A stretch of DNA of 64,000 bases from Streptococcus himalayensis (GCF_001708305.1 NZ_CP016953.1:475001-539000), one strand, 5' to 3'; numbered from the stretch's first letter, positions 40,333 to 49,585 are shown. Notes: a model not told the origin generated them from the letters alone. Translations and numbers: made by a program.

Positions 40333-40836
40333 ATGAAAAAACTACGAATCATACTTGCTATAATATTTTCTTGCCTCATCCTTTGGGGTGTTGGAAAGCT
40401 GTATATCGCCTATAATCTATCTCATTATGCAGGTTACTATGTCCAACAGTTACCTCGGAAAGAGGGGACAAATCCTGAATTGGTTATTATATTAAGTCGT
40501 CTAGATGATATAGAGAAACCTACTAGAAATAAATTATCCTACGATTTCGATGGGAATGGTGCTATTTTATTGGATAACTCTTTAATATTAAGTCGAAGAT
40601 CATATATTCATCTTTGGGATCATACTGAAGATAAGAAATATGTTTTTAATAAATTAGGCGGTTTTTCTTATTATTACACGGATGATATCGACAATACAAA
40701 TTCTGATATACAATATCAAAAAGAAGCTGAATTACTTCTGGATAAAATCTTGTCCCCAATCCTAGAAGCGCAACCCAAACCTAAAATAAACCTTCAAAAG
40801 TTGTTTAATGAGAAGTATTATAAACAATTTAATTAA
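40333..40836 (+). CDS. orphan membrane-anchored protein, downstream member of a pair
   Basis: 167 residues with an N-terminal anchor (about 5-25, RIILAIIFSCLILWGVGKLY) and an exported Asp/Tyr-rich domain. It ends LLLDKILSPILEAQPKPKIN LQKLF, resembling the C-terminal part of its upstream neighbour. No lipobox. Not a family I recognise. Probably translated with the preceding gene. Confidence 0.6.
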   Translation: MKKLRIILAIIFSCLILWGVGKLYIAYNLSHYAGYYVQQLPRKEGTNPELVIILSRLDDIEKPTRNKLSYDFDGNGAILLDNSLILSRRSYIHLWDHTEDKKYVFNKLGGFSYYYTDDIDNTNSDIQYQKEAELLLDKILSPILEAQPKPKINLQKLFNEKYYKQFN

Positions 40837-40869
40837 AAACTTCCTACTTAAATCCATTTAACTCTAGAT

Positions 40870-41146
40870 AAATTTCTCGAATTATTCTACTGAATTTTCC
40901 TACGAGAAGTTTGGAGACTATCTCCAGATATAAACAATGGTTTACGGGGAGTTCATGACAAGTGATTTTTTTGAATGGTCATTTCAGAAATCTTTGTTAC
41001 CGACATCAGGTATACCATCGGTCATTATGATGGATAATGCTAGGTTTCAAGGGAACAAACATTTACCTCTTTCTCCCCACTCACCTGGGTACAATCCTAT
41101 CGAGAAAAACCAGGCTTATATCAAAAAATACCTCAGAAAAGCATGA
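40870..41146 (+). pseudogene. IS630-family transposase remnant
   Basis: The frame at 40937-41146 gives SVIMMDNARFQG and LPLSPHSPGYNPIEK...IKKYLRKA, the last two parts of an IS630-type DDE catalytic domain. About 15 residues normally found between them are missing, and the N-terminal half is absent or unreadable, so it cannot be active. Confidence 0.8.
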
Positions 41147-41215
41147 CCAAATGGCGATACTTTTCTTGAGGTCTTTTCTTATTTCTGTTGATTATATCTA
41201 GTAAAAATCTTTTTT

Positions 41216-41322
41216 ATACTCATTTAACATCAAAATCTGACTAGGCAACGAAATCATAGCTAGAACTGAAGTTCAGCAAGGTGAGTTAACGACGTCAGAT
41301 TTTGATTTTTGACGAGTATTAA
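41216..41322. repeat. dispersed repeat element, copy C
   Basis: About 107 bp with imperfect inverted ends (ATACTCATTTAACATCAAAA and TTTTGATTTTTGACGAGTAT) and core GACTAGGCAACGAAATCATAGC, GTTCAGCAAGGTGAG. Same family as 26873-26962. Lies 14 nt from the MATE gene stop, so it may also act as a terminator. Confidence 0.7.
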
Positions 41323-41336
41323 ATGGTTTGGAGAGC

Positions 41337-42608
41337 TTACGCTCCTATTCTTTTTTTATAAAGCAGTCCCAAAAATAGCCAGCGAAAGGCATTGTCTAAA
41401 AGCGTTCCAGCCCAGATACCGGGTAAGCCAAGACCCAAGGTCACGCCAAGCAGGTAGCCTGTGCCAATTCGAATTCCCCACATACCAATCGTTGTCGCGT
41501 AAAAAGGAAGTTTGCCATTGCCTAAGCCCTGCCATACCGCCGTGTAGATGACAGTTCCTATTGTAAATGGCGTCCCTAAAAGCGAGAAGAGGATAACCAA
41601 GAGACTGGCAGCGACTGCTTCCTTATCCTGTGTATACAACTGCGTTAAGGGAGTTCCAAAAGCGTAAATCAAAAGCGCCAATGGCAGCATGAAACCAAGG
41701 GTTAACCAATAGCTTTTCCTTGCTATCTGGCTAATTTCCTCTCTATTTCCCTGACCCAAGCTACGTGCTACCAAGAGGACGGTCGCTGTTGCAATCCCAA
41801 ATGCTGGCATATAATTGAACTGGGTGAGTACCTCGCCAATCGCATTCCCTGCGACAGCCTGCGTTCCAAAGCGTACGACAAGGGCGATAATGACGACATC
41901 GCCTGCCCGCATCATGAGACGCTCTCCTGCCGCTGGTAAGGATAGGCGAAGCAACTCCCTATCTAGGCTCCAGCTAGGCTTAGCAAAGGAAATCGTGAGG
42001 GATTTCCACAAGACCACAACCCCCACTAGGCGAGCCAAAACGGTTCCTAGAGCAACACCTACAATCCCCCAGTCAAGGATGAAAATAAAAAAACTAGAGA
42101 AAAATGCATTTAAAACATTGGTTAGCAAGCTAACATACATGGGCAAACGAGGATTGCCAGTCGTGCGTACCAAGGCCCCCAGACTGGTCATTAAGCCTAA
42201 AAAGACAATCGTCCCACCTACAATGGCTAGAAAGATGCCTCCTGCTTCTGCCACAAGTTTTTCAGTTCCTAATAAACTGAGAATCTCTTGTCCAAAGCAA
42301 AGGGAAATCAAGCCCAGGATGAGACTCATCAATAGGGTCATTGTCAGTGCTCCCGTTGCATGATTAGCCTGTGATTTTTGGTCCCCTGCACCCATACTGC
42401 GTGCTAACACACTTGAAATAGCTGCTCCTAAGGCAATAAAAATGGCCTGATAAATCGCAATGATATTTCCTGCGACAGATACGCCTGAGATAGCGACTAA
42501 GCCTAAACTAGCCACCAAGTAACTATCCACCATCCCCATGAGCATTTGCAAGACATTTTCTGCCATAGCTGGCAAGGCTATCTGCATTATTTTTTTGTAT
42601 TCTACCAT
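41337..42608 (-). CDS. MATE family efflux transporter
   Basis: About 423 residues with twelve hydrophobic segments and the two-fold MATE layout (IMQIALPAMAENVLQMLMGM at the start). Exports cationic drugs or metabolites using a cation gradient. Start uncertain: a GTG 12 codons upstream is in frame, and neither has a clear ribosome-binding site. I prefer the ATG at 42608. Next to thrC, an arrangement known from other streptococci. Confidence 0.88.
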   Translation of the reverse strand: MVEYKKIMQIALPAMAENVLQMLMGMVDSYLVASLGLVAISGVSVAGNIIAIYQAIFIALGAAISSVLARSMGAGDQKSQANHATGALTMTLLMSLILGLISLCFGQEILSLLGTEKLVAEAGGIFLAIVGGTIVFLGLMTSLGALVRTTGNPRLPMYVSLLTNVLNAFFSSFFIFILDWGIVGVALGTVLARLVGVVVLWKSLTISFAKPSWSLDRELLRLSLPAAGERLMMRAGDVVIIALVVRFGTQAVAGNAIGEVLTQFNYMPAFGIATATVLLVARSLGQGNREEISQIARKSYWLTLGFMLPLALLIYAFGTPLTQLYTQDKEAVAASLLVILFSLLGTPFTIGTVIYTAVWQGLGNGKLPFYATTIGMWGIRIGTGYLLGVTLGLGLPGIWAGTLLDNAFRWLFLGLLYKKRIGA

Positions 42609-42673
42609 ATCGCAAAGAGGCGAAGAGCTTGCTCCTGCCTCCACTTTCTATTATTTTTAACAATGATTTCTGA

Positions 42674-44158
42674 CTAAACTCCTAGGTAGCGCTCAACTTC
42701 TCTTTGCATATCAGCTGCTGCAACAACTGTCTTATGGCGAACAGGGGCTGTTTCTAAACCGTCTACTGCTGGTGGAAGAGCCACTCCTGATAAACTCTGT
42801 AAAGTTGCAAGAGCCTCAAAATCACTCAAGCCTGTTTCTCCTGTGATGGCTTCCACTGCAACAACGGGGAATTTATAAGGACTAGCCGTTGAAGCAATCA
42901 CTGTTTTTCTGCTGTCTTGACTGGCTATGGCATATTTTTGGTAGACGCTAGAAGCAACTGCTGTATGCGGATCTTCGATGTAGCGAGACATATCATACAC
43001 ACGCTTAATTTCTTGAGCGGTCTCTTCTTCCGTCGCCCATTCTGCTGCAAAGAGGTCCAATATCTCTGGATCTACTGGGTCTAATTGGTACTGACCCTCT
43101 CTTGATAAGGCTGTCATCAATTGAGCTGTTTTTGCCGCATCATTTCCTAACAGGTGGAAAACCAGGCGTTCCAAGTTTGATGAAACAAGGATGTCCATGG
43201 ACGGACTGGTTGTTACCTTAAAGGCACGTTTCTTATCATACACCTTGGTCTTAAAAAAGTCGGTCAAGACGTTGTTTTCATTCGAAGCACAAATCAATTT
43301 TCCAACTGGTAAGCCAATTTGTTTGGCATAAAAAGCCGCAAGAATATTCCCAAAATTGCCTGTTGGAACTGTGAAATTGACTTCCTGTCCTGCTACAATT
43401 TCACCTGCCTTAACCAATTGCGCATAGGCATAGACATAGTAAACAATCTGTGGCACAAGGCGACCAATATTCATTGAATTAGCAGATGAAAATTGCATCT
43501 TCTGTTCTGCTAATTTCGCACGCAAGGTTTCATCGTTAAACATTTCCTTGACATTGGTCTGTGCATCGTCAAAGTTTCCGTCAATAGCAACCACATGGGT
43601 ATTGTTGCCTGTTTGAGTGGTCATTTGCAATTCTTGAACTTTGCTGACACCATCTTTGGGATAAAAGACAATAATTTCAGTCCCTGGAACATTCGCAAAA
43701 CCAGCCATCGCAGCCTTTCCAGTATCGCCAGAAGTTGCTGTTAAAATGACGATTTTATTTTCCAATCCATGCTTTTTAGCTGCTGTTGTCATCAAGTAAG
43801 GCAAGATAGACAAGGCCATATCCTTAAAGGCAATCGTTGAGCCGTGGAATAACTCGAGATTGTATTGTCCATCTAGCTTTACCAAGGGTGCAATGTGCTG
43901 ATCATCAAACTTGCTGTCATAGGCATTGGTAATGCAATAATCTAATTCAGCTTCCGTAAAATCATCCAGGAATGCTCCTAAAATGACCTTTGCTACTTCC
44001 TGATAAGACAGGTCTTTCAAACGTTCAAAGTCCAATTCTACTTTAGGATAGGTCAGCGGGGTAAAGAGGCCTCCATCTGTTGCCAAACCTTGCAAAATAG
44101 CCTGACTGGCGGTTACGGTATTGTGGCTATCTCGTGTTGATTGATATACTAATGTCAT
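42674..44158 (-). CDS. thrC: threonine synthase
   Basis: Converts O-phosphohomoserine to threonine with pyridoxal phosphate. 494 residues, long (yeast/E. coli-like) form: N-terminal YQSTRDSHNTVTASQAILQG, PLP-lysine motif HGSTIAFKDMALS (about 104-116), TATSGDTGKAAMAG (about 140-153), VPTGNFGNILAA. An extended -10 (TGCTATAAT, 44190-44198) precedes it. No T-box leader seen. Confidence 0.96.
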   Translation of the reverse strand: MTLVYQSTRDSHNTVTASQAILQGLATDGGLFTPLTYPKVELDFERLKDLSYQEVAKVILGAFLDDFTEAELDYCITNAYDSKFDDQHIAPLVKLDGQYNLELFHGSTIAFKDMALSILPYLMTTAAKKHGLENKIVILTATSGDTGKAAMAGFANVPGTEIIVFYPKDGVSKVQELQMTTQTGNNTHVVAIDGNFDDAQTNVKEMFNDETLRAKLAEQKMQFSSANSMNIGRLVPQIVYYVYAYAQLVKAGEIVAGQEVNFTVPTGNFGNILAAFYAKQIGLPVGKLICASNENNVLTDFFKTKVYDKKRAFKVTTSPSMDILVSSNLERLVFHLLGNDAAKTAQLMTALSREGQYQLDPVDPEILDLFAAEWATEEETAQEIKRVYDMSRYIEDPHTAVASSVYQKYAIASQDSRKTVIASTASPYKFPVVAVEAITGETGLSDFEALATLQSLSGVALPPAVDGLETAPVRHKTVVAAADMQREVERYLGV

Positions 44159-44248
44159 CTTCCTAGTCCTTTTTCGTGGTATTTCTACTATTATAGCATG
44201 TTTTTTCAGAAAATTCTCGCATCGTGATGAGAAAAATAGATTTTACAT

Positions 44249-44587
44249 TTAACAATCCGCTTCATCTAAAATTCTAACAAAAATCTGACTATACCGTTCT
44301 GCCTTATCTGTATCTAACTGCTCCAATTGCTTGATCAATAACTGCATATTGGGTCCATATTTAGGCTGCTTAGGTTCTGTCAGGGAAATCAAATCAGCAA
44401 TGGTCACCTTCAATACTTCCGCAATAGAGGATAGTTTGTCAATACTGATATTTTGTTTTTCCATCCTCTCCATTTTGGAGATAAAATTCACAGAAAGGTC
44501 ACTATATTCTGCTAATTTTTCCTGGGTCAACCCCCGCATAATTCTATATTTACGAATGTTTTGCCCTAGTTCTAATTTATGTTCCAT
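44249..44587 (-). CDS. XRE-family transcriptional regulator
   Basis: About 112 residues. N-terminal helix-turn-helix (about 8-62: LGQNIRKYRIMRGLTQEKLA, NFISKMERMEKQNISIDKL). Start at 44587 has AAGGA 10 nt upstream; an ATG six codons earlier is also possible. Divergent from the DUF4230 gene. Confidence 0.82.
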   Translation of the reverse strand: MEHKLELGQNIRKYRIMRGLTQEKLAEYSDLSVNFISKMERMEKQNISIDKLSSIAEVLKVTIADLISLTEPKQPKYGPNMQLLIKQLEQLDTDKAERYSQIFVRILDEADC

Positions 44588-44671
44588 ACCTAGTCCATCC
44601 TTCATTCTTTATATAATAAAGATAGGACTTTTTAAAAGGTTTCTAAACCCAATATAGAAACAGTTTTAAAC

Positions 44672-44700
44672 TTGAATTATAGTACATGTTTTGGTATAAT
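44672..44700 (+). promoter_or_regulatory. promoter of the DUF4230 gene
   Basis: TTGAAT (44672-44677) and TATAAT (44695-44700) with a 17-bp spacer, 31 nt before the start. Confidence 0.75.
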
Positions 44701-44731
44701 CCTGTTATATTCATCAATAGGAGGATTTTTT

Positions 44732-45343
44732 ATGAAATTATTCAGCGGCATGTTCCAAAAAGCAGGAGCTAAAATCATCTATCTATTCGTTCTGATTGCA
44801 TTAATTGTTGGAGGATGGCTTTTCATGACTCGAAATGCCAATCAAACAAAAATCAATTCGACTGTCGTATCTGCCAAATTAGAGGCTGCCAAAGAACTTA
44901 CGACTGCCAAATATATCTATACAGATGTTGAAGAATACAATAATACTCAAAAACTATTCGGTACTCTCGACATCCCATTTTTAACCTCAAAACACCTCAT
45001 GATTAGTTTTAACGGCATTATCCATGCAGGAATTGATTTGAAGGATATTAAGGTGGATGCACACGGGAAAAACATTGCAATTCAGCTACCGAAACCCAAA
45101 ATTCTCTCTCATGAACTAGATGAAGAGTCTATCAAATACTATGACCAGTCTTCAGGACTCTTTAATCCCATTACGATTGAGGATTCTACCAAAGCAAAAA
45201 AAGAATTGAAAGAAAACATTGAAGAAAAAGCTATCGAGAATGGACTGTTAACAGAAGCGACCGAATCTGCCAAGAAGAGTATTACCGAACTGCTAACATT
45301 CGATGATACGATTAAACAAGAATACACTATTACATTCCCATAA
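44732..45343 (+). CDS. DUF4230 family membrane-anchored protein
   Basis: 203 residues from MKLFSGMFQKAGAKIIYLFV, one membrane segment (about 13-32), then an exported DUF4230 domain (about 45-195). An earlier in-frame start would place the promoter inside the gene; the chosen ATG has AGGAGG 7 nt upstream. Function unknown. It ends 12 nt before an ISL3 insertion. Confidence 0.85.
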   Translation: MKLFSGMFQKAGAKIIYLFVLIALIVGGWLFMTRNANQTKINSTVVSAKLEAAKELTTAKYIYTDVEEYNNTQKLFGTLDIPFLTSKHLMISFNGIIHAGIDLKDIKVDAHGKNIAIQLPKPKILSHELDEESIKYYDQSSGLFNPITIEDSTKAKKELKENIEEKAIENGLLTEATESAKKSITELLTFDDTIKQEYTITFP

Positions 45344-45347
45344 AGCC

Positions 45348-45355
45348 TAAAACTC
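45348..45355. repeat. 8-bp target duplication, left copy
   Basis: TAAAACTC directly before the left end of the ISL3 element. An identical TAAAACTC follows the right end at 46771-46778. Confidence 0.9.
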
Positions 45356-46770
45356 GGCTCTATAATATCTGTAGTGGGTAAATCCACTGTGGAGATTATG
45401 GAACCTTTTTCAGTGTAGAAAAAAAAGTTCCATATGACCTATAATGAAAAGCGACAAAACCATCATTTAGAAAGACTCATATGGAACAACTAAATCTTAT
45501 CACAAATTTTCTCAAAATGAAAGACAAAAATATCACGATCACTAATGAATGCGACATGGGAACACACTTAGAACTCCACGGTCACTTGGATTACACAGCC
45601 CCTAAATGCTCTTCCTGCAAGGGACAAATGGCTAAGTACGACTTCCAGAAAGCCTCTAAAATCCCCTACTTAGAAACTGCTGGCTACCCGCTACTTATCC
45701 GCCTTCGAAAGCGTCGTTTCAAGTGCAAAGACTGTGGGAAAATAGCGGTCGCTGAAACTCCTATTGTTAAGAAGAACCATCAAATCTCTGTCGCTGTCAA
45801 CCAGAAAATCGCACAATTACTCATCGAAAAGCAAGCAATGACACATATCGCACACAGACTCTCCATTTCAACATCTACAGTTATTCGAAAACTCAATGAG
45901 TTTAAGTTTGAAACGGATTGGGCTAAGCTTCCAGAAGTCATGTCCTGGGATGAGTATGCCTTCAAGAAAGGGAAAATGAGCTTTATCGCTCAAGATTTTG
46001 ACACAAATAACATCATCGCTATCCTTGATGGAAGAACGCAAGCAACCATCCGAAATCACTTTCTGAGATACCCTAGACAGGTCAGAAACCGCGTTAAATT
46101 CATCACTATGGACATGTTTAGCCCTTACTATCAACTAGCCAAACAACTTTTTCCTCATGCTAAAATCGTGCTTGATCGTTTCCACGTTGTGCAACATCTC
46201 AGCCGTGCTATGAACCGTGTCCGCATACAAATCATGAATCAATTCGATAGAAAATCCCAGGAATACCGTGTCTTAAAACGCTACTGGAAACTGGTACAAC
46301 AAGATAGCCGTAAACTCAGTGATAAACGATTTTATCGCCCTACATTTCGCATGCATTTGACCAATAAGGAAATCTTAGACAAGCTCCTATCCTACTCAGA
46401 TGAGTTACGACAACATTATGAACTCTATCAACTTCTTTTATTCCATTTCCAAGAGAAGAACTCAGAGCATTTCTTTGACCTAATTGAGCAAGAAAGAGCC
46501 ACTGTTAACCCTATTTTCCAGACGGTATTTAAGACCTTTCTAAAGGATAAGGACAAGGTTTTAAACGCTTTGGAATTGCCTTATTCCAACGCTAAATTGG
46601 AAGCTACCAATAATCTTATCAAAGTCATTAAACGAAATGCCTTTGGTTTCAGGAACTTTGAAAACTTCAAAAAGCGGATTTTGATTGCCTTAAACATCAA
46701 AAAAGAGAAGACCAAGTTGGTCCTCTCTAGATGTTAGCTGACATCTACCCACTACAGTTGACAAAGAGCC
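45356..46770 (+). mobile_element. complete ISL3-family insertion sequence
   Basis: 1415 bp bounded by imperfect inverted repeats. The left end starts GGCTCTATAATATCTGTAGT and the complement of the right end starts GGCTCTTTGTCAACTGTAGT, both continuing GGGTA. Flanked by the 8-bp duplication TAAAACTC, the normal size for this family. One intact transposase inside. A decayed relative lies at 3175-3319. Confidence 0.93.
45481..46737 (+). CDS. ISL3 family transposase
   Basis: 418 residues, complete. N-terminal zinc ribbon (CSSC at about 40-43, CKDC at about 81-84), helix-turn-helix around SISTSTVIRKLNEF, and the DDE domain with VMSWDEYAF, FITMDMFSPYY, KIVLDRFHVVQH and the final Glu in NAKLEATNNLIK. 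All key residues are present, so it may be active. Confidence 0.95.
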   Translation: MEQLNLITNFLKMKDKNITITNECDMGTHLELHGHLDYTAPKCSSCKGQMAKYDFQKASKIPYLETAGYPLLIRLRKRRFKCKDCGKIAVAETPIVKKNHQISVAVNQKIAQLLIEKQAMTHIAHRLSISTSTVIRKLNEFKFETDWAKLPEVMSWDEYAFKKGKMSFIAQDFDTNNIIAILDGRTQATIRNHFLRYPRQVRNRVKFITMDMFSPYYQLAKQLFPHAKIVLDRFHVVQHLSRAMNRVRIQIMNQFDRKSQEYRVLKRYWKLVQQDSRKLSDKRFYRPTFRMHLTNKEILDKLLSYSDELRQHYELYQLLLFHFQEKNSEHFFDLIEQERATVNPIFQTVFKTFLKDKDKVLNALELPYSNAKLEATNNLIKVIKRNAFGFRNFENFKKRILIALNIKKEKTKLVLSRC

Positions 46771-46804
46771 TAAAACTCTCGCGGTAAATGACGCGAGAGT
46801 TTTT
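46771..46804. terminator. bidirectional terminator rebuilt at the IS junction
   Basis: AAAACTCTCGCG (46772-46783) and CGCGAGAGTTTT (46792-46803) form a perfect 12-bp stem with an 8-nt loop, T-run following on plus and A-run on minus. It serves the convergent DUF4230 and ROK genes. The IS entered at the base of the left arm, and the duplicated TAAAACTC restores it. Confidence 0.85.
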
Positions 46805-46806
46805 GA

Positions 46807-47691
46807 TTATCCCTGTTTTTGTTTGAAATGATAGTAAGCTCCAAACATCCCTGCTGTATTTTGGTGTTGGGCAAAAACAATCTTGGTTTTTTCGGCGATA
46901 CTGGATACAAGATTGGCTTTCACAGCCGCTTCGATTTTTGGTTTTAAAATCGCTTCTTGCCCCATGATACCACCGCCTAAAATCACCACTTCTGGATTGG
47001 CCACATAGCAGATATTGGCAATTCCTTTTGCCAAATAATGCACCATACGGTCCACTCCCTGCACGCAGAGCGGATTGCCTTTTTGAATTTCTTGGAAAAT
47101 CCGCCGTCCATTCCAATCTTTGACATCATCACCATGGGCTTCTGCCACATAGCGAACCAAGGCAGTCGTTGACGCCAAATCTTGGAAAGCTCCGTCTGGT
47201 AAGTGGAGATAGCCCACTTCACAGGCCGAATTGCTAAAACCGTGGAAAACATGGGAGTCAATCAAGAGACAACCCCCGATACCTGTACCGACTGTCAAGC
47301 AAACAGCTACCTTTGCCCCTTTCCCACTTCCTGAAACAACCTCAGCAAGCCCTGCGCAATTGACATCATTTTCAATCTCACACGGAATGCCAAACTGGGC
47401 TTCTAAATCTTTTTTAAACTGCGTACCAGCATAGTTTGGAATTTGTGGTCCAGCGTAGAAAATCTCTCCCTTATCTGGATCGACCATTCCTGCTGAGGAA
47501 ATGCAAATGCCAGATAAACTAACTTCTTCCAAGTAAGTTGAGACAATCGTCGCCACCTTTTTCAAAATCTCTGGACCGCCTTTATGAGCCTCTGTCGGCA
47601 TTTCTTGGCTGACCAACAAATGAGCTTCCTCATCAATCAAACCGTACTTGATACTAGTCCCACCAATATCAATGGCAACATATTTTTTCAT
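46807..47691 (-). CDS. nanK: ROK family sugar kinase (N-acetylmannosamine kinase)
   Basis: 294 residues. Phosphate loop AIDIGGTSIKYGL (about 6-18), catalytic Asp region IENDVNCAGLAE (about 103-114), VGTGIGGCL (about 135-143). The usual ROK zinc motif CxCGxxGC is missing, which is common in this subgroup. By operon position it should phosphorylate ManNAc released by the lyase, giving the substrate of NanE. Last gene of the operon. Confidence 0.85.
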   Translation of the reverse strand: MKKYVAIDIGGTSIKYGLIDEEAHLLVSQEMPTEAHKGGPEILKKVATIVSTYLEEVSLSGICISSAGMVDPDKGEIFYAGPQIPNYAGTQFKKDLEAQFGIPCEIENDVNCAGLAEVVSGSGKGAKVAVCLTVGTGIGGCLLIDSHVFHGFSNSACEVGYLHLPDGAFQDLASTTALVRYVAEAHGDDVKDWNGRRIFQEIQKGNPLCVQGVDRMVHYLAKGIANICYVANPEVVILGGGIMGQEAILKPKIEAAVKANLVSSIAEKTKIVFAQHQNTAGMFGAYYHFKQKQG

Positions 47692-47833
47692 GAGTCACCT
47701 CTTCTCCTCTTCCTCTAGTAAAACGAGCTTAGTGTAGCAGACACCTTAGTTGAACGGGTACTACTCACCGTTCGCACCCCACCCAACTATGCAGGAGACA
47801 CCAACATCGCATTCGTTGAAATCGTGCTGCTAA

Positions 47834-48757
47834 TTACGCTCCCAAGAAACGCTCTTTGGTTTCACGAATTAAGCGGGCAGCTCCTTCGACAACGGCTTTA
47901 TCAGACTCACATACTGGAGTTAAAGGTGCACGTACGCTTCCTAGATTTAATCCTTCGTTGATACGCAATACTTCTTTGATCACCGCATACATATTGCCAT
48001 GTGCAGCTACTAAATGCTTGATAATATCGTTAATCGCAAATTGCAATTCTTTAGCTGTTTCCAAATCCTTGTCTGCAATCAATTGGTTGAGTTTCAAGAA
48101 GAGTTCTGGCATGGCACCGTAAGTTCCTCCGATACCAGCAGCAGCACCCATGAGACGACCACCTAGGAATTGCTCATCTGGACCATTAAAGACGACATGG
48201 TCATCGCCACCAAGACTAGCAAAGGTTTGGATATCCTGAACTGGCATAGAAGAATTTTTCACCCCAATAACCCGTTCATTTTTGAGCATTTCTTTGTAAA
48301 GACTAGGAGTGAGGGCTACACCTGCCAACTGAGGAATATTGTAAATCACAAAATCCGTATTTGGAGCTGCTGCACTCATGTCATTCCAGTATTGGGCAAC
48401 AGAGTATTCTGGCAAGCGGAAATAAATCGGTGGAATTGCCGCAATCGCATCCACTCCAAGACTTTCTGCATGGCGTGCCAATTCGACGCTATCTTTTGTA
48501 TTGTTACAAGCAACATGGGCAATAATGGTTAATTTCCCTTTGGCAACAGCCATGACTTCTTCCAACACGACTTTACGGTCGGCCACACTTTGGTAGATAC
48601 ATTCGCCAGAAGAACCATTGACATACAAGCCTTGCACGCCTTTTTCGATAAAGTATTCTGCTAGGCTACGAACGCCTTCTCGGCTAATCTCCCCATTTTC
48701 ATCATAACATGCATAAAATGCAGGGATAATTCCATGGTATTTTTCTAAATTTTTCAT
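47834..48757 (-). CDS. nanA: N-acetylneuraminate lyase
   Basis: 307 residues, DapA/NAL TIM barrel. Splits sialic acid to ManNAc and pyruvate. VNGSSGECIY (about 45-54) is the carboxylate-binding motif, FVIYNIPQLAGV holds the conserved Tyr (about 135-146), and VIGVKNSS contains the Schiff-base lysine (about 166). This symbol denotes the lyase here, not the sialidase that some streptococci call nanA. Confidence 0.92.
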   Translation of the reverse strand: MKNLEKYHGIIPAFYACYDENGEISREGVRSLAEYFIEKGVQGLYVNGSSGECIYQSVADRKVVLEEVMAVAKGKLTIIAHVACNNTKDSVELARHAESLGVDAIAAIPPIYFRLPEYSVAQYWNDMSAAAPNTDFVIYNIPQLAGVALTPSLYKEMLKNERVIGVKNSSMPVQDIQTFASLGGDDHVVFNGPDEQFLGGRLMGAAAGIGGTYGAMPELFLKLNQLIADKDLETAKELQFAINDIIKHLVAAHGNMYAVIKEVLRINEGLNLGSVRAPLTPVCESDKAVVEGAARLIRETKERFLGA

Positions 48758-48912
48758 TTGTTTTCTCCATTACAAAAGAAAGAACATCTGCTTTCTTTGT
48801 CTTTCTATTACGTAAAAGTCCAACCCAAGAGAGGGTCTTTTCTAGGTTATGAAAACCTCATCTGACCCATCTTGCGAAGGAATTTTTCATCTAATTGGTA
48901 TTCGTAATTCCC

Positions 48913-49569
48913 TTATTGAGGGGAATTGTCATATTTTCTAAAAATCGGCTCCAGAATTCCAAGTTGTAGATAAACTAAACTTGAAAATCCTGCTAACAAG
49001 AAGAACATGCCTCCAAAGACAATGGTCCAGCTTGATCCTATGAGTAAAAAGGTAAGCAAGGCAACAAAGCCTAACATCCCAAAAGTCCACAAGAAATGCA
49101 GACCTGCCAGCACGAAAGCGGTTTGTAAGAGTTCTTGCAAGCTTTGTTCAAAGCGTGCCGCCAAAGGATAGGCATAGAGCATCACCATGATCATCAGGAA
49201 AAAAAGCCCAAACGCCAGCATTTTCATCCCTTGAAATACCATCGCTGTCTGACCTCTAAAAAGTAGGAAGTTCATCAAGCAAATGATACTGACCAAAATC
49301 TCAATCCCCCCTAAAGCCAGACCGTGCTTCCATTCTGCCTTAAAGGTATGGACATAGAGGCGAATCACTCGAACTCCTCGACTTTCTCGCACTTCTTGCA
49401 AGCTTCGATACAGGCTAATTTTAGCAATGCCAATCGTCACAATCGGTAAACAAGAAATCAGAAACAAGAGATTGAGCGTGACTAAATCCAAGATTTTTTC
49501 ACAGACTCTCATCAGCCAATTATCGGTATTAAAAATAGATGATAACAACTGTGTACTCCTATTTCTCAT
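48913..49569 (-). CDS. YesL/DUF624 family membrane protein
   Basis: 218 residues, about five hydrophobic segments, from MRNRSTQLLSSIFNTDNWLM. I prefer this ATG because GGGAG lies 7 nt upstream; an alternative 8 codons earlier overlaps the YhcH gene. DUF624 proteins are often encoded with CUT1 sugar transporters. Role unknown. Confidence 0.85.
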   Translation of the reverse strand: MRNRSTQLLSSIFNTDNWLMRVCEKILDLVTLNLLFLISCLPIVTIGIAKISLYRSLQEVRESRGVRVIRLYVHTFKAEWKHGLALGGIEILVSIICLMNFLLFRGQTAMVFQGMKMLAFGLFFLMIMVMLYAYPLAARFEQSLQELLQTAFVLAGLHFLWTFGMLGFVALLTFLLIGSSWTIVFGGMFFLLAGFSSLVYLQLGILEPIFRKYDNSPQ

Positions 49570-49585
49570 TTCTCGTCTCCCTCTT

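Noticed and set aside
41815..42363. A 182-codon frame opposite the MATE gene
   Set aside because: Antisense shadow of a well-supported membrane transporter, and no start signals.
44159..44248. T-box leader upstream of thrC
   Set aside because: The stretch is too short and lacks the T-box sequence and specifier structure.
48899..48906. TACGAATA (SigX cin-box) on the reverse strand upstream of nanA
   Set aside because: An 8-mer is expected about twice in 64 kb on two strands, another copy lies inside infA, and nanA is within an operon.
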